A stretch of 64,000 nt of DNA from Paenibacillus tepidiphilus. GTDB taxonomy: Bacteria > Bacillota > Bacilli > Paenibacillales > Paenibacillaceae. The translations under genes were made by a program, and so were the position numbers. Position 1 is the first letter of the stretch; every line of letters starts with the position of its first letter. Below the pieces are notes generated by a model, which saw only the letters and a program-made list of their open reading frames with translations, had not been told where the DNA came from and did no database searches. The stretch is taken from the NCBI RefSeq assembly GCF_008635795.1, contig NZ_VWRQ01000002.1, positions 186,001-250,000 on the forward strand, in the 5' to 3' direction. Shown piece by piece: positions 43,891 to 53,299 of this stretch.

Positions 43891-44331
43891 TCACCTCATT
43901 CTGAATTCTTGTTCATCCATTAACATTTCCGTAATAGAGCCTTGGATTTCCACAGTATCCGGTGTGCACATAAATATATTGCCCCCAATTTTGGATATTC
44001 CTCCGCCAAGGGCGTATACTGTTCCGCTGAGAAAATCAATGATCCGCATCGCCTGGTCATTCCGTACTCTCTGCAGGTTAATGACCACGGTGCGGTGTGA
44101 GCGTAGATGATCGGCGATTTCCTGGGCCTCCTCATAAGAGCGGGGTTCATAGAGGACCACCTTCACATTCTTCTGCGAATGGATACTGACGACATTGGCC
44201 CGCTGATTCTTGCGGGTTTCCACAGGTGTTGGTTCAAGCTCTTCCTCATCGCGGGTGATTTGCTCCCGCTCCACGATTTCCTCTTCCTCCTGCAAGCCCA
44301 AAAAGCTCATAAACCGGTTCATCACGCCCAT
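43891..44331 (-). CDS. sepF: Cell division protein SepF
   Basis: A 146-residue protein. ATG 44331 overlaps the yggS stop (TGATG) and follows GAGGAGGGAG. The N-terminal amphipathic helix [17 protein letters not shown] binds membrane. The conserved SepF core is about 60-146: [40 protein letters not shown] and [20 protein letters not shown]. It forms rings that align and bundle FtsZ filaments. Confidence 0.93.
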   Translation of the reverse strand: MGVMNRFMSFLGLQEEEEIVEREQITRDEEELEPTPVETRKNQRANVVSIHSQKNVKVVLYEPRSYEEAQEIADHLRSHRTVVINLQRVRNDQAMRIIDFLSGTVYALGGGISKIGGNIFMCTPDTVEIQGSITEMLMDEQEFRMR

Positions 44332-45038
44332 CAAGCTCCCTCCTCATGACCTACTAATACCGAACCCAGACGCACCTGGGTGGCTCCTTCCTGTATCGCC
44401 ACTTCAAAATCATTCGACATTCCCATCGACAGTTCTTGGATAGGCTCAGGCGTCAGAGTCAGAGAATTCAGCCGGTCGCGCAGCTCGCGGAGTCCGCGGA
44501 ACACGGGACGCGCCAGCTCGGGATCCTCCACATGGGGTGCCATCGTCATCAGCCCGATCACTTTGATGCGGTGAAACGGAGCAATTTCACGGAGAAAGTC
44601 CGCCACCGCCTCCGGCGGCAGTCCAAACTTCGTATCCTCTCCGGAGATGTTCACTTGCAAGAAGACCTTAACGTCAATGCCGGCGGCATCCGCTTTCTTC
44701 TGCAGTTCCCCGGCCAGCGACAGACGGTCAAGCGAATGTATATATTGAAATTTGCCGATGACATCCTTCACCTTATTGGTCTGCAGATGGCCGATAAAAT
44801 GCCACGTGCCCTTATCCCCAAGAGCCTTCCACTTCTGTTCGGCATCCTGCCAGCGGCTCTCGGCGACATCCTCCATCCCGGCTTCCAGAACGGCGGACAT
44901 TGTATCCAGGGACACATATTTGGTCACAGCAATGACCTTGACGTCCGCCGCATCGCGCCCGCTTGCCGCGCAAGCTTGGGATACGCGCGCTTTAACTGCG
45001 GCAATTCTCTCGTTCAGTGTTAAACTCAGGGTGTTCAA
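44331..45038 (-). CDS. yggS: YggS-family PLP-binding protein
   Basis: A 235-residue alanine-racemase-fold protein that controls pyridoxal phosphate homeostasis (PROSC/PLPHP). The PLP lysine lies in [31 protein letters not shown] [20 protein letters not shown] and [20 protein letters not shown] (phosphate site) are present. The TTG at 45038 overlaps the pgeF stop (TTGA) and sits close behind GGAG, so the start is translationally coupled. The C-terminal [11 protein letters not shown] is somewhat different from the usual end. Confidence 0.9.
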   Translation of the reverse strand: MNTLSLTLNERIAAVKARVSQACAASGRDAADVKVIAVTKYVSLDTMSAVLEAGMEDVAESRWQDAEQKWKALGDKGTWHFIGHLQTNKVKDVIGKFQYIHSLDRLSLAGELQKKADAAGIDVKVFLQVNISGEDTKFGLPPEAVADFLREIAPFHRIKVIGLMTMAPHVEDPELARPVFRGLRELRDRLNSLTLTPEPIQELSMGMSNDFEVAIQEGATQVRLGSVLVGHEEGA

Positions 45039-45889
45039 CTCTCCTTTAGTCCGATCCAGCTCGTCATTCGTCCTGTAACGCCGTTCTCCTTGCGGTAGGA
45101 GAAGAACAGATCGCTGTTACAGCTTGTACACCAATTGGTACATTCGATATGAGTCGGCAAAATTCCTGCTTTAATCATAATGCGTCGGTTCATTTCTTTC
45201 AAGTTCAGCATGCTTTTGTGCGTATCGCCCTTTACCGCATGGTACAGTTCAGGCTCGTTCGCCCAATCAGCAGGCTGAAGCTCCGCCTCGAAACGGCGGA
45301 TATGATCCATCACATAATCATCGACCTCGTAGCAGCAGTCACCGATGGAAGGGCCGATAGCTGCGGCAATATCCTGCGGACGGCTGCCATACGCAGTTCC
45401 CATGGCTGCCACCATTTCTGCCGCTATCTCCGCTACCGTCCCTTTCCATCCGGCATGGGCCAGTCCGGCAACGCCCTGTACCGGGTCGTAGAAGAAGAGC
45501 GGTACGCAATCCGCATAAAAAGAAGTCAGCAGCACGCCGGGGACATCCGTCAACAGACCGTCCGTCGCCTGGAATGCTGAAGTCCGGTCCAGGCTTCCGC
45601 GCCCGCGTTCCGCCTCAGTAACCAGCGCTATATGCTTGCCATGTGTCTGCTCGCCGCAGGTCCAGGCTTCAAGCGGGAAGCCAAGCCCGCCGGCCAGCCG
45701 GATACGGTTCTCCCGCACATGCTCCGGAGAATCGCCGACATGCAGCGCACAGTTGAGACTGTCGTATGGCGTCTCGCCCACACCGCCCTGCCGTGTGGTG
45801 AATCCGGCTGTAAGTCCGGGATATTTCGTGCGCCAAGGCTCCAGATGGAGCAGCGCCGGTGTTTCACTATTTACCTTAAAGGGTTCCAT
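45035..45889 (-). CDS. pgeF: Multicopper polyphenol oxidase family protein (PgeF/YlmD)
   Basis: A 284-residue cytoplasmic protein. ATG 45889 follows GGAGGTGAGAGG. Zinc-site motifs of the family are visible: NCALHVGDSPEHVRENR, TCGEQTHGKHIALVTEAERG, VLLTSFYADCVPLFFYDPVQ and VAGLAHAGWKGTVAEIAAEM. PgeF-type enzymes remove L-Ser from mis-made UDP-MurNAc or act as purine nucleoside phosphorylases. It is coupled to yggS by a 4-nt overlap. Confidence 0.9.
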   Translation of the reverse strand: MEPFKVNSETPALLHLEPWRTKYPGLTAGFTTRQGGVGETPYDSLNCALHVGDSPEHVRENRIRLAGGLGFPLEAWTCGEQTHGKHIALVTEAERGRGSLDRTSAFQATDGLLTDVPGVLLTSFYADCVPLFFYDPVQGVAGLAHAGWKGTVAEIAAEMVAAMGTAYGSRPQDIAAAIGPSIGDCCYEVDDYVMDHIRRFEAELQPADWANEPELYHAVKGDTHKSMLNLKEMNRRIMIKAGILPTHIECTNWCTSCNSDLFFSYRKENGVTGRMTSWIGLKES

Positions 45890-46097
45890 CCTCTCACCTC
45901 CGCCTAAGTGTACCTTTGCAGGGACCCCAAAACAACCCCAGGCGCAGCTTTACCACGAAGTGGCGACTGTCACCGAAGCCTAATTCCAGTTATTTTGCCG
46001 ATGCCTTCGTTCATTCAGCGCCTCTACGGCCCGTCAGCCAAGCAAGTTCTGCCAGCCGGCCCCGGCTGTACGCCTACACATGTATATAAGCGTCCGG

Positions 46098-46131
46098 GCA
46101 AAAAAAGACGCACTCTTGTTAGTAAGTGCGC
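46098..46131 (-). terminator. Terminator of ylmC
   Basis: On the minus strand GCGCACT, an interior containing the ylmC stop codon, and AGTGCGT pair, followed by CTTTTTTTG. The stem overlaps the end of the coding region. Confidence 0.75.
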
Positions 46132-46463
46132 CGTTCATTGCGTTCCCCCCGCTCGAGGTAGATGGTCTCGCGCTCTTCCTGGCTTTGCTGCGGCCTGGAC
46201 TCCTCCAGCTTGACCAGTACGACATCGGCGCCGATCTTGACGATATTACGCCAGGGGATGATCAGGTCGGCTCCGCTTCCGAACAGCCCCATGAACCGCG
46301 TATAGCCCGGAACGATAATCGCATCAATGACACCCCGGCGCAGATCCAGGTCCAGATCGCTGATCTGCCCGAGTCTTTTACCGTCTACGATATTGATAAC
46401 ATCCTTTGTCTGGAAATCGGATATCTTCATTTTCTTACCCGTGCCCAGGGAATCTTCGTTCAT
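46119..46463 (-). CDS. YlmC/YmxH-family PRC-barrel sporulation protein
   Basis: A 114-residue protein. ATG 46463 follows GGGGTGG; an internal ATG at 46430 (MKISDFQTKDVINIVDGKRL) is the classic family start and remains possible. The PRC-barrel motif LGQISDLDLDLRRGVIDAII is followed by VPGYTRFMGLFGSGADLIIP and KIGADVVLVKLEE. Family members are conserved in spore formers and lie beside sigG. Function is unclear. Confidence 0.85.
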   Translation of the reverse strand: MNEDSLGTGKKMKISDFQTKDVINIVDGKRLGQISDLDLDLRRGVIDAIIVPGYTRFMGLFGSGADLIIPWRNIVKIGADVVLVKLEESRPQQSQEERETIYLERGERNERRTY

Positions 46464-46560
46464 TATAACCACCCCTGTACATTCTGACCTATAGTCAATA
46501 ATATGTTCCCTGGGCTTGGCTACATGACTGCGGATTCCCGTGCTTATCCAGGGAAATATA

Positions 46561-46606
46561 TAAGGGTATTCCGCAAGGCGGCGGAGCCGCAGCTTACGGA
46601 ATACCC
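46561..46606 (-). terminator. sigG terminator
   Basis: GGGTATTCCG (46564-46573) pairs perfectly with CGGAATACCC (46597-46606), with more pairing inside. The minus strand continues TTATATATTT. Confidence 0.65.
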
Positions 46607-46639
46607 TCGGGAATTGTCATATATGGGCTTTGGGTATTT

Positions 46640-47422
46640 TTAAGACTTTACATGCTTCTGCATCTGCTGGATAGCAGATTTCTCCAGCCGGGATACCTGC
46701 GCTTGCGAGATGCCGATTTCGTCGGCAACCTCCATCTGTGTCTTCCCTTCAAAAAAGCGCATCGACAATATCCGCTTCTCCCGTTGCCCCAGCCGCTGCA
46801 TCGCTTCGCGGAGGGCAATCTCTTCGATCCACGAGACATCCTTGTTCTTGTCATCGCTGATCTGGTCCATCACATAAATCGGATCTCCGCCGTCATGATA
46901 GATCGGCTCGAACAGGGAAACCGGGTCCTGGATGGCATCCAGGGCGAACACGACATCCTCCTTCGGCACCCCCAGCGCCTCGGAGATTTCAAAGATTGTA
47001 GGCTCCCGCGAATTCTGGTTGGTCAGGCTGTCCCGCACCTGCAGCGCCTTGTAGGCGATGTCGCGGAGTGAACGGGATACCCGGATCGGATTGTTGTCCC
47101 GCAGGTACCTGCGGATTTCGCCGATAATCATCGGCACAGCGTAGGTGGAGAATTTGACATTTTGCGAAAGATCAAAATTATCGATGGCCTTCATCAGTCC
47201 GATGCAGCCTACCTGGAACAGATCGTCCACGAACTCTCCCCGGTTGTTGAAGCGTTGAATTACACTAAGCACGAGTCTAAGGTTACCGTTAACCAATTTC
47301 TCTCTGGCGGACCGCTCGCCCTGCTGCTGCAGCGACGTGAACAGCTCCCTCATTTCTGCGTTCGTAAGAACGGGCAGCTTGCTGGTGTCCACACCGCATA
47401 TCTCGACTTTGTTTCGGGTCAT
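46640..47422 (-). CDS. sigG: Sporulation sigma factor SigG (forespore-specific)
   Basis: A 260-residue sigma-70-family protein. ATG 47422 follows TGGGAGG. The N-terminal MTRNKVEICGVDTSKLPVLT is the SigG-specific region. Region 2 (NLRLVLSVIQRFNNRGEFVD, DDLFQVGCIGLMKAIDNFDL) and region 4 (RILSMRFFEGKTQMEVADEI, GISQAQVSRLEKSAIQQMQK) are intact. It directs late forespore genes. A candidate forespore promoter precedes it. Confidence 0.95.
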   Translation of the reverse strand: MTRNKVEICGVDTSKLPVLTNAEMRELFTSLQQQGERSAREKLVNGNLRLVLSVIQRFNNRGEFVDDLFQVGCIGLMKAIDNFDLSQNVKFSTYAVPMIIGEIRRYLRDNNPIRVSRSLRDIAYKALQVRDSLTNQNSREPTIFEISEALGVPKEDVVFALDAIQDPVSLFEPIYHDGGDPIYVMDQISDDKNKDVSWIEEIALREAMQRLGQREKRILSMRFFEGKTQMEVADEIGISQAQVSRLEKSAIQQMQKHVKS

Positions 47423-47455
47423 GATGATTTACCTCCCAAGGAGAAACATTAATGT

Positions 47456-47485
47456 ACATTATCTCCCCGGCCAGTCATTTTATTC
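47456..47485 (-). promoter_or_regulatory. Candidate sigma-F/sigma-G promoter of sigG
   Basis: On the minus strand GAATA (47481-47485), a 14-nt spacer and GGAGATAATGT (47456-47466) match the sigma-F pattern GYATA-N15-GGNNANANT closely in the -10. sigG in B. subtilis is transcribed by sigma-F and sigma-G, which supports the inference. Confidence 0.5.
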
Positions 47486-47515
47486 CTCACATCATGCCTT
47501 GAATCGGCAGACCCG

Positions 47516-48235
47516 TCACACCATCTTATTAAACTCCTTGCGCAGCCGCTTGATAATCCGCTTTTCCAGACGCGAAATATAGGACTGGGAGATGCCCAGC
47601 AGATCGGCCACGTCCTTCTGTGTCTTCTCCTCGCCGCCCCGCAGTCCGAAGCGCAGCTCCATAATCAGCCGCTCGCGCTCACTGAGCTTTTCCAGAGCCT
47701 TCTGCAGCAGCTTGCGGTCCACCTGCTCCTCGATGTTGCGGTAGATCGTATCATTCTCCGTGCCCAGCACATCCGAGAGCAGCAGCTCGTTGCCGTCCCA
47801 ATCGATATTCAGCGGTTCATCGAAGGAGACCTCGCTGCGCGTTTTGCTGTTGCGGCGCAGGTACATCAGAATTTCATTTTCGATACAGCGCGAGGCGTAC
47901 GTGGCCAGCTTGATTTTTTTGTCGGGATCAAAAGTGTTGACCGCTTTAATGAGTCCAATCGCACCGATCGAGACCAGGTCTTCAATGTTGATGCCGGTGT
48001 TCTCAAATTTGCGGGCGATATACACGACCAGACGCAGGTTTCGCTCAATCAGCATGGCCCTAACCGCCGCATCGCCGCCGGACAGCCGCTGCAGCAGATA
48101 CTCCTCTTCCTCCCGGGTTAGCGGGGGCGGCAGCGCCTCACTCCCCCCGATATAGTAGATTTCCTGGCTCTTGAGTCCCAGCAGGAATAACATGCGATAG
48201 TACTGAAGCTGCAGCGCAATCTTCCATTTGAACAT
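47516..48235 (-). CDS. sigE: Sporulation sigma factor SigE (mother cell)
   Basis: A 239-residue pro-sigma factor. The N-terminal [20 protein letters not shown] is the amphipathic pro-sequence removed by SpoIIGA, cleavage expected near residue 27-29. Region 2 ([20 protein letters not shown]) and region 4 ([40 protein letters not shown]) are intact. It drives early mother-cell genes after septation. It follows spoIIGA by 88 nt. Confidence 0.95.
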   Translation of the reverse strand: MFKWKIALQLQYYRMLFLLGLKSQEIYYIGGSEALPPPLTREEEEYLLQRLSGGDAAVRAMLIERNLRLVVYIARKFENTGINIEDLVSIGAIGLIKAVNTFDPDKKIKLATYASRCIENEILMYLRRNSKTRSEVSFDEPLNIDWDGNELLLSDVLGTENDTIYRNIEEQVDRKLLQKALEKLSERERLIMELRFGLRGGEEKTQKDVADLLGISQSYISRLEKRIIKRLRKEFNKMV

Positions 48236-48323
48236 TAAGTTTCCTCCTCCACGAGTAGCACAGCTTAAGCTTATAAGGACGTTAACGTCCCGCTCTATCC
48301 ATCCATAGTTTCAGGCGTCAGTG

Positions 48324-49286
48324 TTATATAGAGCAGCTGACCGCCGCCGCTTCCGTCTTGGACGGTTCGGCCAGATCCGGGTGAATGACCGCCCGGTAGG
48401 CCCCATCCCCTGACAACGCACCGCCATCGAGTCCGATAAGCGCCCTCCGGCTGCTGAAGCTTTCCCCGCCAAGAGTAATCCGCACCAGATCAGGCTTCAG
48501 TGCCAGCATGAACGCAGACCCCCGGTTAACTCCCCGGTAGGGGACAAGCCGCAGACGGTCCTGCCAGGCAAAGGACTGCCCGTCCGTTTCGAGCAGCAGC
48601 CGGTCCGCACCGGTCCGGTTCAGCCTGCCCTTCCACGACGCCGGTAAATGCTCTTCCCACAGCGAGGCTTCCATGACCATTACCGGAATATGTGTAAGCG
48701 GGTCGCTGAGGCGGTTGCCTGTGTCCAAGAGGCCAGTGCATGTCACCCCCACACCCTCAATCTCCACGTATACCTCACCAATATACGTCTCCAGCCGCTC
48801 TCTCCGCTGCCGGGACGACTGGACCAGCTTAAACAGCATCAGCACCAGCGGAAGGGCCGCCAGCACGAACCAGAAGGCGATTTTGAGGCGGAAAGCTTGG
48901 CCTCCTGTAGCCGTAAAGAGAATGCCGTTCCAAAGGTCTCCGGAGCTTTGCAGCAAATAATGAATGCCCACAATACCGCCTGCCGCCGCAAAATTAATAA
49001 TATAAAAGGCTCCCAGAACCCTGAGATAGCTTTGCAGACTCCGGTACCCGAAAGCAATGAGCAGCATGAGGAGCGATAATCCGAATTTGATCAGAAAGGT
49101 ATAGAGAAAGGACAGCTCCGGCACAAACATCATCACCACATAAAGGGCGCCGACAAGCGCGGAGAGCAGGAGCCGCCACCATGTGACCTTCATTTTGACC
49201 AGCCAGCCGGCCAGCCAGATGAGCACTCCGTCAATCAGCAGATTGGCCAGGAAAATAAGGTCGATATAAACTACCAGCGCTTTCAC
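48324..49286 (-). CDS. spoIIGA: Sporulation sigma-E processing peptidase SpoIIGA
   Basis: About 320 residues. GTG 49286 is taken because the hydrophobic N-terminus VKALVVYIDLIFLANLLIDG fits SpoIIGA; the open frame to 49373 runs through the promoter. Five or six membrane helices fill residues 1-155. The cytoplasmic aspartic-protease domain has the catalytic motif GVTCTGLLDTGNRLSDPLTH and VVMEASL-type strands, with the partner FSSRRALIGLDGGALSGDGA. It cleaves pro-sigma-E at the septum. Confidence 0.9.
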   Translation of the reverse strand: MKALVVYIDLIFLANLLIDGVLIWLAGWLVKMKVTWWRLLLSALVGALYVVMMFVPELSFLYTFLIKFGLSLLMLLIAFGYRSLQSYLRVLGAFYIINFAAAGGIVGIHYLLQSSGDLWNGILFTATGGQAFRLKIAFWFVLAALPLVLMLFKLVQSSRQRRERLETYIGEVYVEIEGVGVTCTGLLDTGNRLSDPLTHIPVMVMEASLWEEHLPASWKGRLNRTGADRLLLETDGQSFAWQDRLRLVPYRGVNRGSAFMLALKPDLVRITLGGESFSSRRALIGLDGGALSGDGAYRAVIHPDLAEPSKTEAAAVSCSI

Positions 49287-49350
49287 CTGCCTGCTAAGCC
49301 GCGTGCGGTCTCCCGCCGGGGTCCGGCTCTCTTTTTTGGACGATATGATT

Positions 49351-49417
49351 AGTATAGGAACTCTAAGGTTCAAAGTCTGTCAAACTTGGGGGGCGTTCCA
49401 GGAGTTTTTTTGTCGAG
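49351..49417 (-). promoter_or_regulatory. spoIIG-type promoter with wide spacing and a Spo0A box
   Basis: On the minus strand TTGACA (49378-49383), a 21-nt spacer and TATACT (49351-49356). An 0A-box-like TTGTCGAG lies at 49410-49417 (7 of 8 to TTGTCGAA), about 27 bp before the -35. This reproduces the B. subtilis spoIIG promoter logic: a sigma-A promoter with overlong spacing activated by Spo0A~P. Confidence 0.65.
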
Positions 49418-49450
49418 TTATAGCGGAGGATTTATCAGGCAAAGCGGAAC

Positions 49451-49476
49451 AAGCCTGCTCCGGGCGGAGCAGGCTT
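49451..49476 (-). terminator. Terminator of the Rpn-family gene
   Basis: AAGCCTGCTCC (49451-49461) pairs perfectly with GGAGCAGGCTT (49466-49476) around GGGC. It lies just past the Rpn stop and in front of the spoIIG promoter, insulating the two. Confidence 0.75.
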
Positions 49477-49496
49477 TATGCGGTATACAGCTTAAG

Positions 49497-50381
49497 TTAC
49501 AGCAGGGAGGACAGCTCTTCGTCGTCAAGTCCGGTGGCCTCGCGGATGGTTTGCCGGTCCATTCCCATGGCAGCAAGCCTTCTGGCGACCTCCAGCCGGC
49601 CGGTCTTTTCGCCCTTTGCCTGCCCTTCTCTTATGCCTTCTTGTTTTCCTTCCTGTTTTCCTTTGGCAAAACCCTCGTTCAGCGCGCCATCCATCTGTGA
49701 GGCTTCATCCAGCAGCACCTTCATCCGGGCCTCGTACTTCATCCGGGCCTCTTCATCCTGGCTCAAGTAACGCAGCGTGTCCATCGCCTTCTGCAAAGCA
49801 GGGTTGTTCATGCTCAAGGCCTCCCAATCCGGAATTTCTTTTCCTTTCAAGAACAGCAGCCAGTCGACCAGTCCGCTCTCAACGGGGCTCTGCAGCCTCC
49901 CCAGCTTCGGGAGCTCCAGGAAGTGAATTTCAATATCATCTGAAAGCGGCGTCCCATACTTATCCTCCCGCAAATGAAACACACTGTGGGTATGTTCATT
50001 CGGCAGCACATTATAATTTAATATATTGACCGTAACACATTTGTTCAGATCCTTGTATTTCCCGCCTTCCTGCAGCTGCCCGGAATAGCGTTTGCTCCAG
50101 TAATATAATGTCCGCTTCTCAATATCGTATTTGTTGAACAGCTGCATTTCGATATTAATCAGCTTTCCGTCCGCCGCTCTGGCCCAAATATCGAATACCG
50201 ATTGTTTGTCCAGCGGGTCGTCTTTGTCCGTGAACGGGTTAAGCACCACGACTTCGCAGAGCTGAGCTTCTCCGGCGTCGGCGAAGATATCGTTCAGGAA
50301 CGCCAGCAGCACATCCTTGTTGTTCTCGCTGGCAAATATACGCTTAAACACAAAATCTATCCGGGGATCAAGCAATTCCAT
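49497..50381 (-). CDS. Rpn-family recombination-promoting nuclease (PD-(D/E)XK)
   Basis: A 294-residue protein. ATG 50381 follows GGGAGTGAACGAGG; the longer frame to 50690 only reads the ftsZ end and terminator and is rejected. The family start MELLDPRIDFVFKRIFASEN is present. The nuclease core includes LNPFTDKDDPLDKQSVFDIW and GKLINIEMQLFNKYDIEKRT (the E-x-Q motif), then YWSKRYSGQL. The C-terminal helical EGKQEGIREGQAKGEKTGRL and DEELSSLL are typical. Such proteins are often mobile and multi-copy. It sits between ftsZ and spoIIGA. Confidence 0.85.
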   Translation of the reverse strand: MELLDPRIDFVFKRIFASENNKDVLLAFLNDIFADAGEAQLCEVVVLNPFTDKDDPLDKQSVFDIWARAADGKLINIEMQLFNKYDIEKRTLYYWSKRYSGQLQEGGKYKDLNKCVTVNILNYNVLPNEHTHSVFHLREDKYGTPLSDDIEIHFLELPKLGRLQSPVESGLVDWLLFLKGKEIPDWEALSMNNPALQKAMDTLRYLSQDEEARMKYEARMKVLLDEASQMDGALNEGFAKGKQEGKQEGIREGQAKGEKTGRLEVARRLAAMGMDRQTIREATGLDDEELSSLL

Positions 50382-50420
50382 TCCTCGTTCACTCCCGTTA
50401 CCCGTTATTATAGCAGTCCG

Positions 50421-50480
50421 ATCAAACAAAAAACACCGTATCTCTCCATAGCCTTGGCTAATAGAAAAGATACGGTGCTT
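50421..50480 (-). terminator. Terminator after ftsZ
   Basis: CACCGTATCT (50434-50443) pairs perfectly with AGATACGGTG (50468-50477). On the minus strand TTTTTTGTTTG follows, ending the division operon before the Rpn gene. Confidence 0.85.
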
Positions 50481-50502
50481 CCGTAAGTATACTGTATTAG
50501 TT

Positions 50503-51618
50503 CTAGTCGTTATGACCCCGTGTCCGGTTGCGCAAAAAGGCCGGAATATCAAGCTGATCCGAGGCCGTCGCCTGGTTACCGAACGGGCGCAGGTTATTGT
50601 TGTTATTCTTGTCCGCAGGCTGCTCACTGCTTGCTGTCGGCTTGCGGGTTGCCGCAGCCGGCGAGATTTTGTGATCGAAGCCGGTAGCAATTACGGTGAC
50701 CTTGATTTCGTCCTTCATACTCTCTTCGATAATTGCACCGAAGATCATATTCACTTCCGGATCAGAGGCGGAGGTAACAATCTCTGCAGCTTCGTTGACC
50801 TCATAGAGTGACAGATTGGAACCGCCGGTAATGTTCATAATTACACCGCGTGCGCCTTCAATCGAGGTTTCAAGCAGCGGGCTCATGATTGCCTTACGCG
50901 CCGCTTCCGAGGCCCGGTTCTCGCCGGTGGCGATGCCGATACCCATCAGAGCCGAACCGCGCTCAGTCATAATCGTCTTCACATCCGCAAAGTCGAGGTT
51001 GATCAGGCCGGGCACTTTGATAAGGTCAGAGATGCCTTGTACCGCCTGGCGCAGCACGTTATCCGCTTCGCGGAACGCTTCAAGCATCGGCGTCTTCTTG
51101 TCGACGATTTCGAGCAGCCGATCATTCGGGATAACGATCAGGGTATCCACTTTCTCTTTCAAAGCTTCAATCCCGAGCTCCGCATGAGTCGAACGTTTTC
51201 TTCCTTCAAAAGTAAACGGACGCGTCACGACACCAACGGTCAACGCACCGCATTCTCTGGCAATCTCGGCAATTACAGGCGCAGCTCCGGTGCCCGTTCC
51301 CCCGCCCATTCCTGCTGTAACAAAAACCATATCGGCACCTTTAAGCGTGTTCGATATAAGATCACGGGATTCCTCTGCCGCCTTCTTCCCAACCTCCGGA
51401 TTTGCTCCGGCGCCGAGACCGCGGGTCAGCTTGTCCCCGATTTGCAGCTTATGCTCCGATTTGGCCATATGCAGCGCTTGGGCATCTGTATTAACCGTGA
51501 TGAATTCAACACCCTGAACGCCGTTTTCAATCATCCGGTTGACCGCGTTGCTTCCGCCGCCGCCAACGCCGATGACCTTTATTTGCGCCAAGCTCTCCAT
51601 TTCAAAATCAAATTCCAA
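50503..51618 (-). CDS. ftsZ: Cell division protein FtsZ
   Basis: A 371-residue tubulin-like GTPase. ATG 51618 follows GGAAGG; an earlier open start at 51666 is not needed. [20 protein letters not shown] is the conserved start. The tubulin signature [20 protein letters not shown] binds GTP, and [20 protein letters not shown] is the T7 synergy loop region. A Q/N/P/T-rich linker precedes the C-terminal peptide [16 protein letters not shown], which binds FtsA and SepF. It builds the Z-ring. Confidence 0.97.
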   Translation of the reverse strand: MEFDFEMESLAQIKVIGVGGGGSNAVNRMIENGVQGVEFITVNTDAQALHMAKSEHKLQIGDKLTRGLGAGANPEVGKKAAEESRDLISNTLKGADMVFVTAGMGGGTGTGAAPVIAEIARECGALTVGVVTRPFTFEGRKRSTHAELGIEALKEKVDTLIVIPNDRLLEIVDKKTPMLEAFREADNVLRQAVQGISDLIKVPGLINLDFADVKTIMTERGSALMGIGIATGENRASEAARKAIMSPLLETSIEGARGVIMNITGGSNLSLYEVNEAAEIVTSASDPEVNMIFGAIIEESMKDEIKVTVIATGFDHKISPAAATRKPTASSEQPADKNNNNNLRPFGNQATASDQLDIPAFLRNRTRGHND

Positions 51619-51684
51619 CATATCCTTCCATCTCCCCCTAGAATAGTGCTTGGATGGCCAGTCCAAGTATATCTGGACTTACAC

Positions 51685-52944
51685 TTATATGAATTCGCTG
51701 AACATATTCTTGAGACGTTCTACGAAGCCCGGCTTCGAAACGGTTTCCTGGCTTGGAGCAGTGCTCTGCTTGCTCCGGCCCGCCGTTTTCTTATTGCCGC
51801 TTCCGCCGCTACGCCAGCGGTATCTGCGCACCACATTGTGCAGAATCCCTACGCCGCCAGTGAAACCGGGGTCGCGGACACCAATGTAGTCAGGCACGGC
51901 AATGCGCACAGAGGCGGAGAGCTCGGTTTGAGCCGCTTTTAATACGCCCGGCATCGATACAGTGCCACCCGTAAGTATATAACCTCCCGGGAGCTCATTG
52001 TAACCCAGCCTTTTGACTTCCTGTCTGATCAAATGAAAGATTTCCAGTACCCGCGGCTCGATAATGGCCGCCAGGTCCTCCTGCGTAAACTCCTTTTCCA
52101 CATTGCTGCCGATACGCAGAACCTTGAACACTACATCCGAAGCGGCATCGTCAATCCAGGCACAGCCGTATTTCAGCTTCACCTTCTCGGCCTGGTCGGT
52201 CAATGTGCGCAGTCCGTAAGCAATGTCGTTGGTTACAAATTCACCGCCGATCGGAATCGTAGAGGTAGCACTAAGGGAACCTTCTTCATAAATGGCAATG
52301 GTCGTTGAGCCTGCACCGATGTCAACCAGAACAGACCCCATCGATTTCTCGTCCTTCGACAGCGCCAATCCTCCTGCGCCCAGAGACATCAGCACCAGAT
52401 CCTTCACTTTCAGGCCTGATTTCTCCACACAGCGCAGCAGGTTATGTATTGGCGTCTTTGCCCCGGTAATAATCGTCGCCTCCACTTCCAGACGGACTCC
52501 GATCATTCCTCGCGGGTCCTGGATGCCTTCGAGGCCATCGACGATATACTGCTTCGCAACCACATCAATGACTTCCCGCTCAGGCGGCAGAGCGATAACT
52601 TCCGCAGCTTTAATCACGCGGTCGATATCGTCTTCACCAATCTCCCGGTCCTCATTCTGGACGGCTACGACGCCATGGCTGGACTGCAGCCCGATGTGAT
52701 TTCCGGAGATTCCCACGTACACTTCGGATATTTGAATACCGACCATCTGCTCCGCATGCTCCACGGCACTTCTGATCGACTGCACAGTCTGATCGATATC
52801 TACAATCGCACCTTTGCGTATTCCTTCCGAGTCGGCAGATCCAACGCCAATAATATTAAAGGTTCCATTGGTAACTTCTCCAATTATCGCCCGAACTTTG
52901 GATGTACCGATGTCCAAACTAACAATGATGTCATTGTTGCTCAA
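51685..52944 (-). CDS. ftsA: Cell division protein FtsA
   Basis: A 419-residue actin-like ATPase that tethers FtsZ to the membrane. Actin-fold motifs: IIVSLDIGTSKVRAIIGEV, SVLVDIGAGSTTIAIYEEGS and GGYILTGGTVSMPGVLKAAQ. The SHS2 (1C) insertion lies at about 85-165. The C-terminal amphipathic helix FVERLKNMFSEFI anchors it to the membrane. It lies 66 nt upstream of ftsZ. Confidence 0.96.
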   Translation of the reverse strand: MSNNDIIVSLDIGTSKVRAIIGEVTNGTFNIIGVGSADSEGIRKGAIVDIDQTVQSIRSAVEHAEQMVGIQISEVYVGISGNHIGLQSSHGVVAVQNEDREIGEDDIDRVIKAAEVIALPPEREVIDVVAKQYIVDGLEGIQDPRGMIGVRLEVEATIITGAKTPIHNLLRCVEKSGLKVKDLVLMSLGAGGLALSKDEKSMGSVLVDIGAGSTTIAIYEEGSLSATSTIPIGGEFVTNDIAYGLRTLTDQAEKVKLKYGCAWIDDAASDVVFKVLRIGSNVEKEFTQEDLAAIIEPRVLEIFHLIRQEVKRLGYNELPGGYILTGGTVSMPGVLKAAQTELSASVRIAVPDYIGVRDPGFTGGVGILHNVVRRYRWRSGGSGNKKTAGRSKQSTAPSQETVSKPGFVERLKNMFSEFI

Positions 52945-53299
52945 GCCCTATGGCACCTCCTGTTATGATCTTTATAAATAGTAGACGGATCATCCGTCTT
53001 GGTTCCCGGTCCCGGGAAACATCACTGTACATATTCAACGTTCCTAATCCTTTCCCTCTTTTTTCTACAAATTTTTTGAATGGAATAATTACACAACAAC
53101 CTCGAATGTTATTATATGGATGTTATATTTCAAACTGGGCATACTTGGCTGTCAAATATAAGCGGGAATAACAGTAAATGCATAAATTAAATTCCATAAA
53201 TAGAAGCCAGGTCTCAAAAATTCGGAGAAAAAAGAGGGATGTGCTTAATGCCCGTAAAATCGATTGTAGCATTTTTCCCGGTTCATTAGTAGGGACTTT
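52945..53299 (-). other. 355-bp intergenic region upstream of ftsA
   Basis: No gene is seen. The stretch is strongly AT-rich. On the minus strand it holds TTGACAGCC (near 53149-53155) and a TATAAC about 22 nt further, and a second TATAATAAC patch; neither pair has standard 17-nt spacing. Bacillus ftsAZ has several promoters, including sigma-H and sigma-A, in the equivalent place. I could not fix one here. Confidence 0.5.

Noticed and set aside
50382..50690. N-terminal extension of the Rpn gene
   Set aside because: The extension only reads the ftsZ tail and its terminator; the family start MELLDPRIDFVFKRIF has its own ribosome-binding site.
52945..53299. sigma-H promoter upstream of ftsA (AAAGGATTA near a GAATAT)
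   Set aside because: The two elements are only about 5-6 nt apart, far from the required 11-12 nt.
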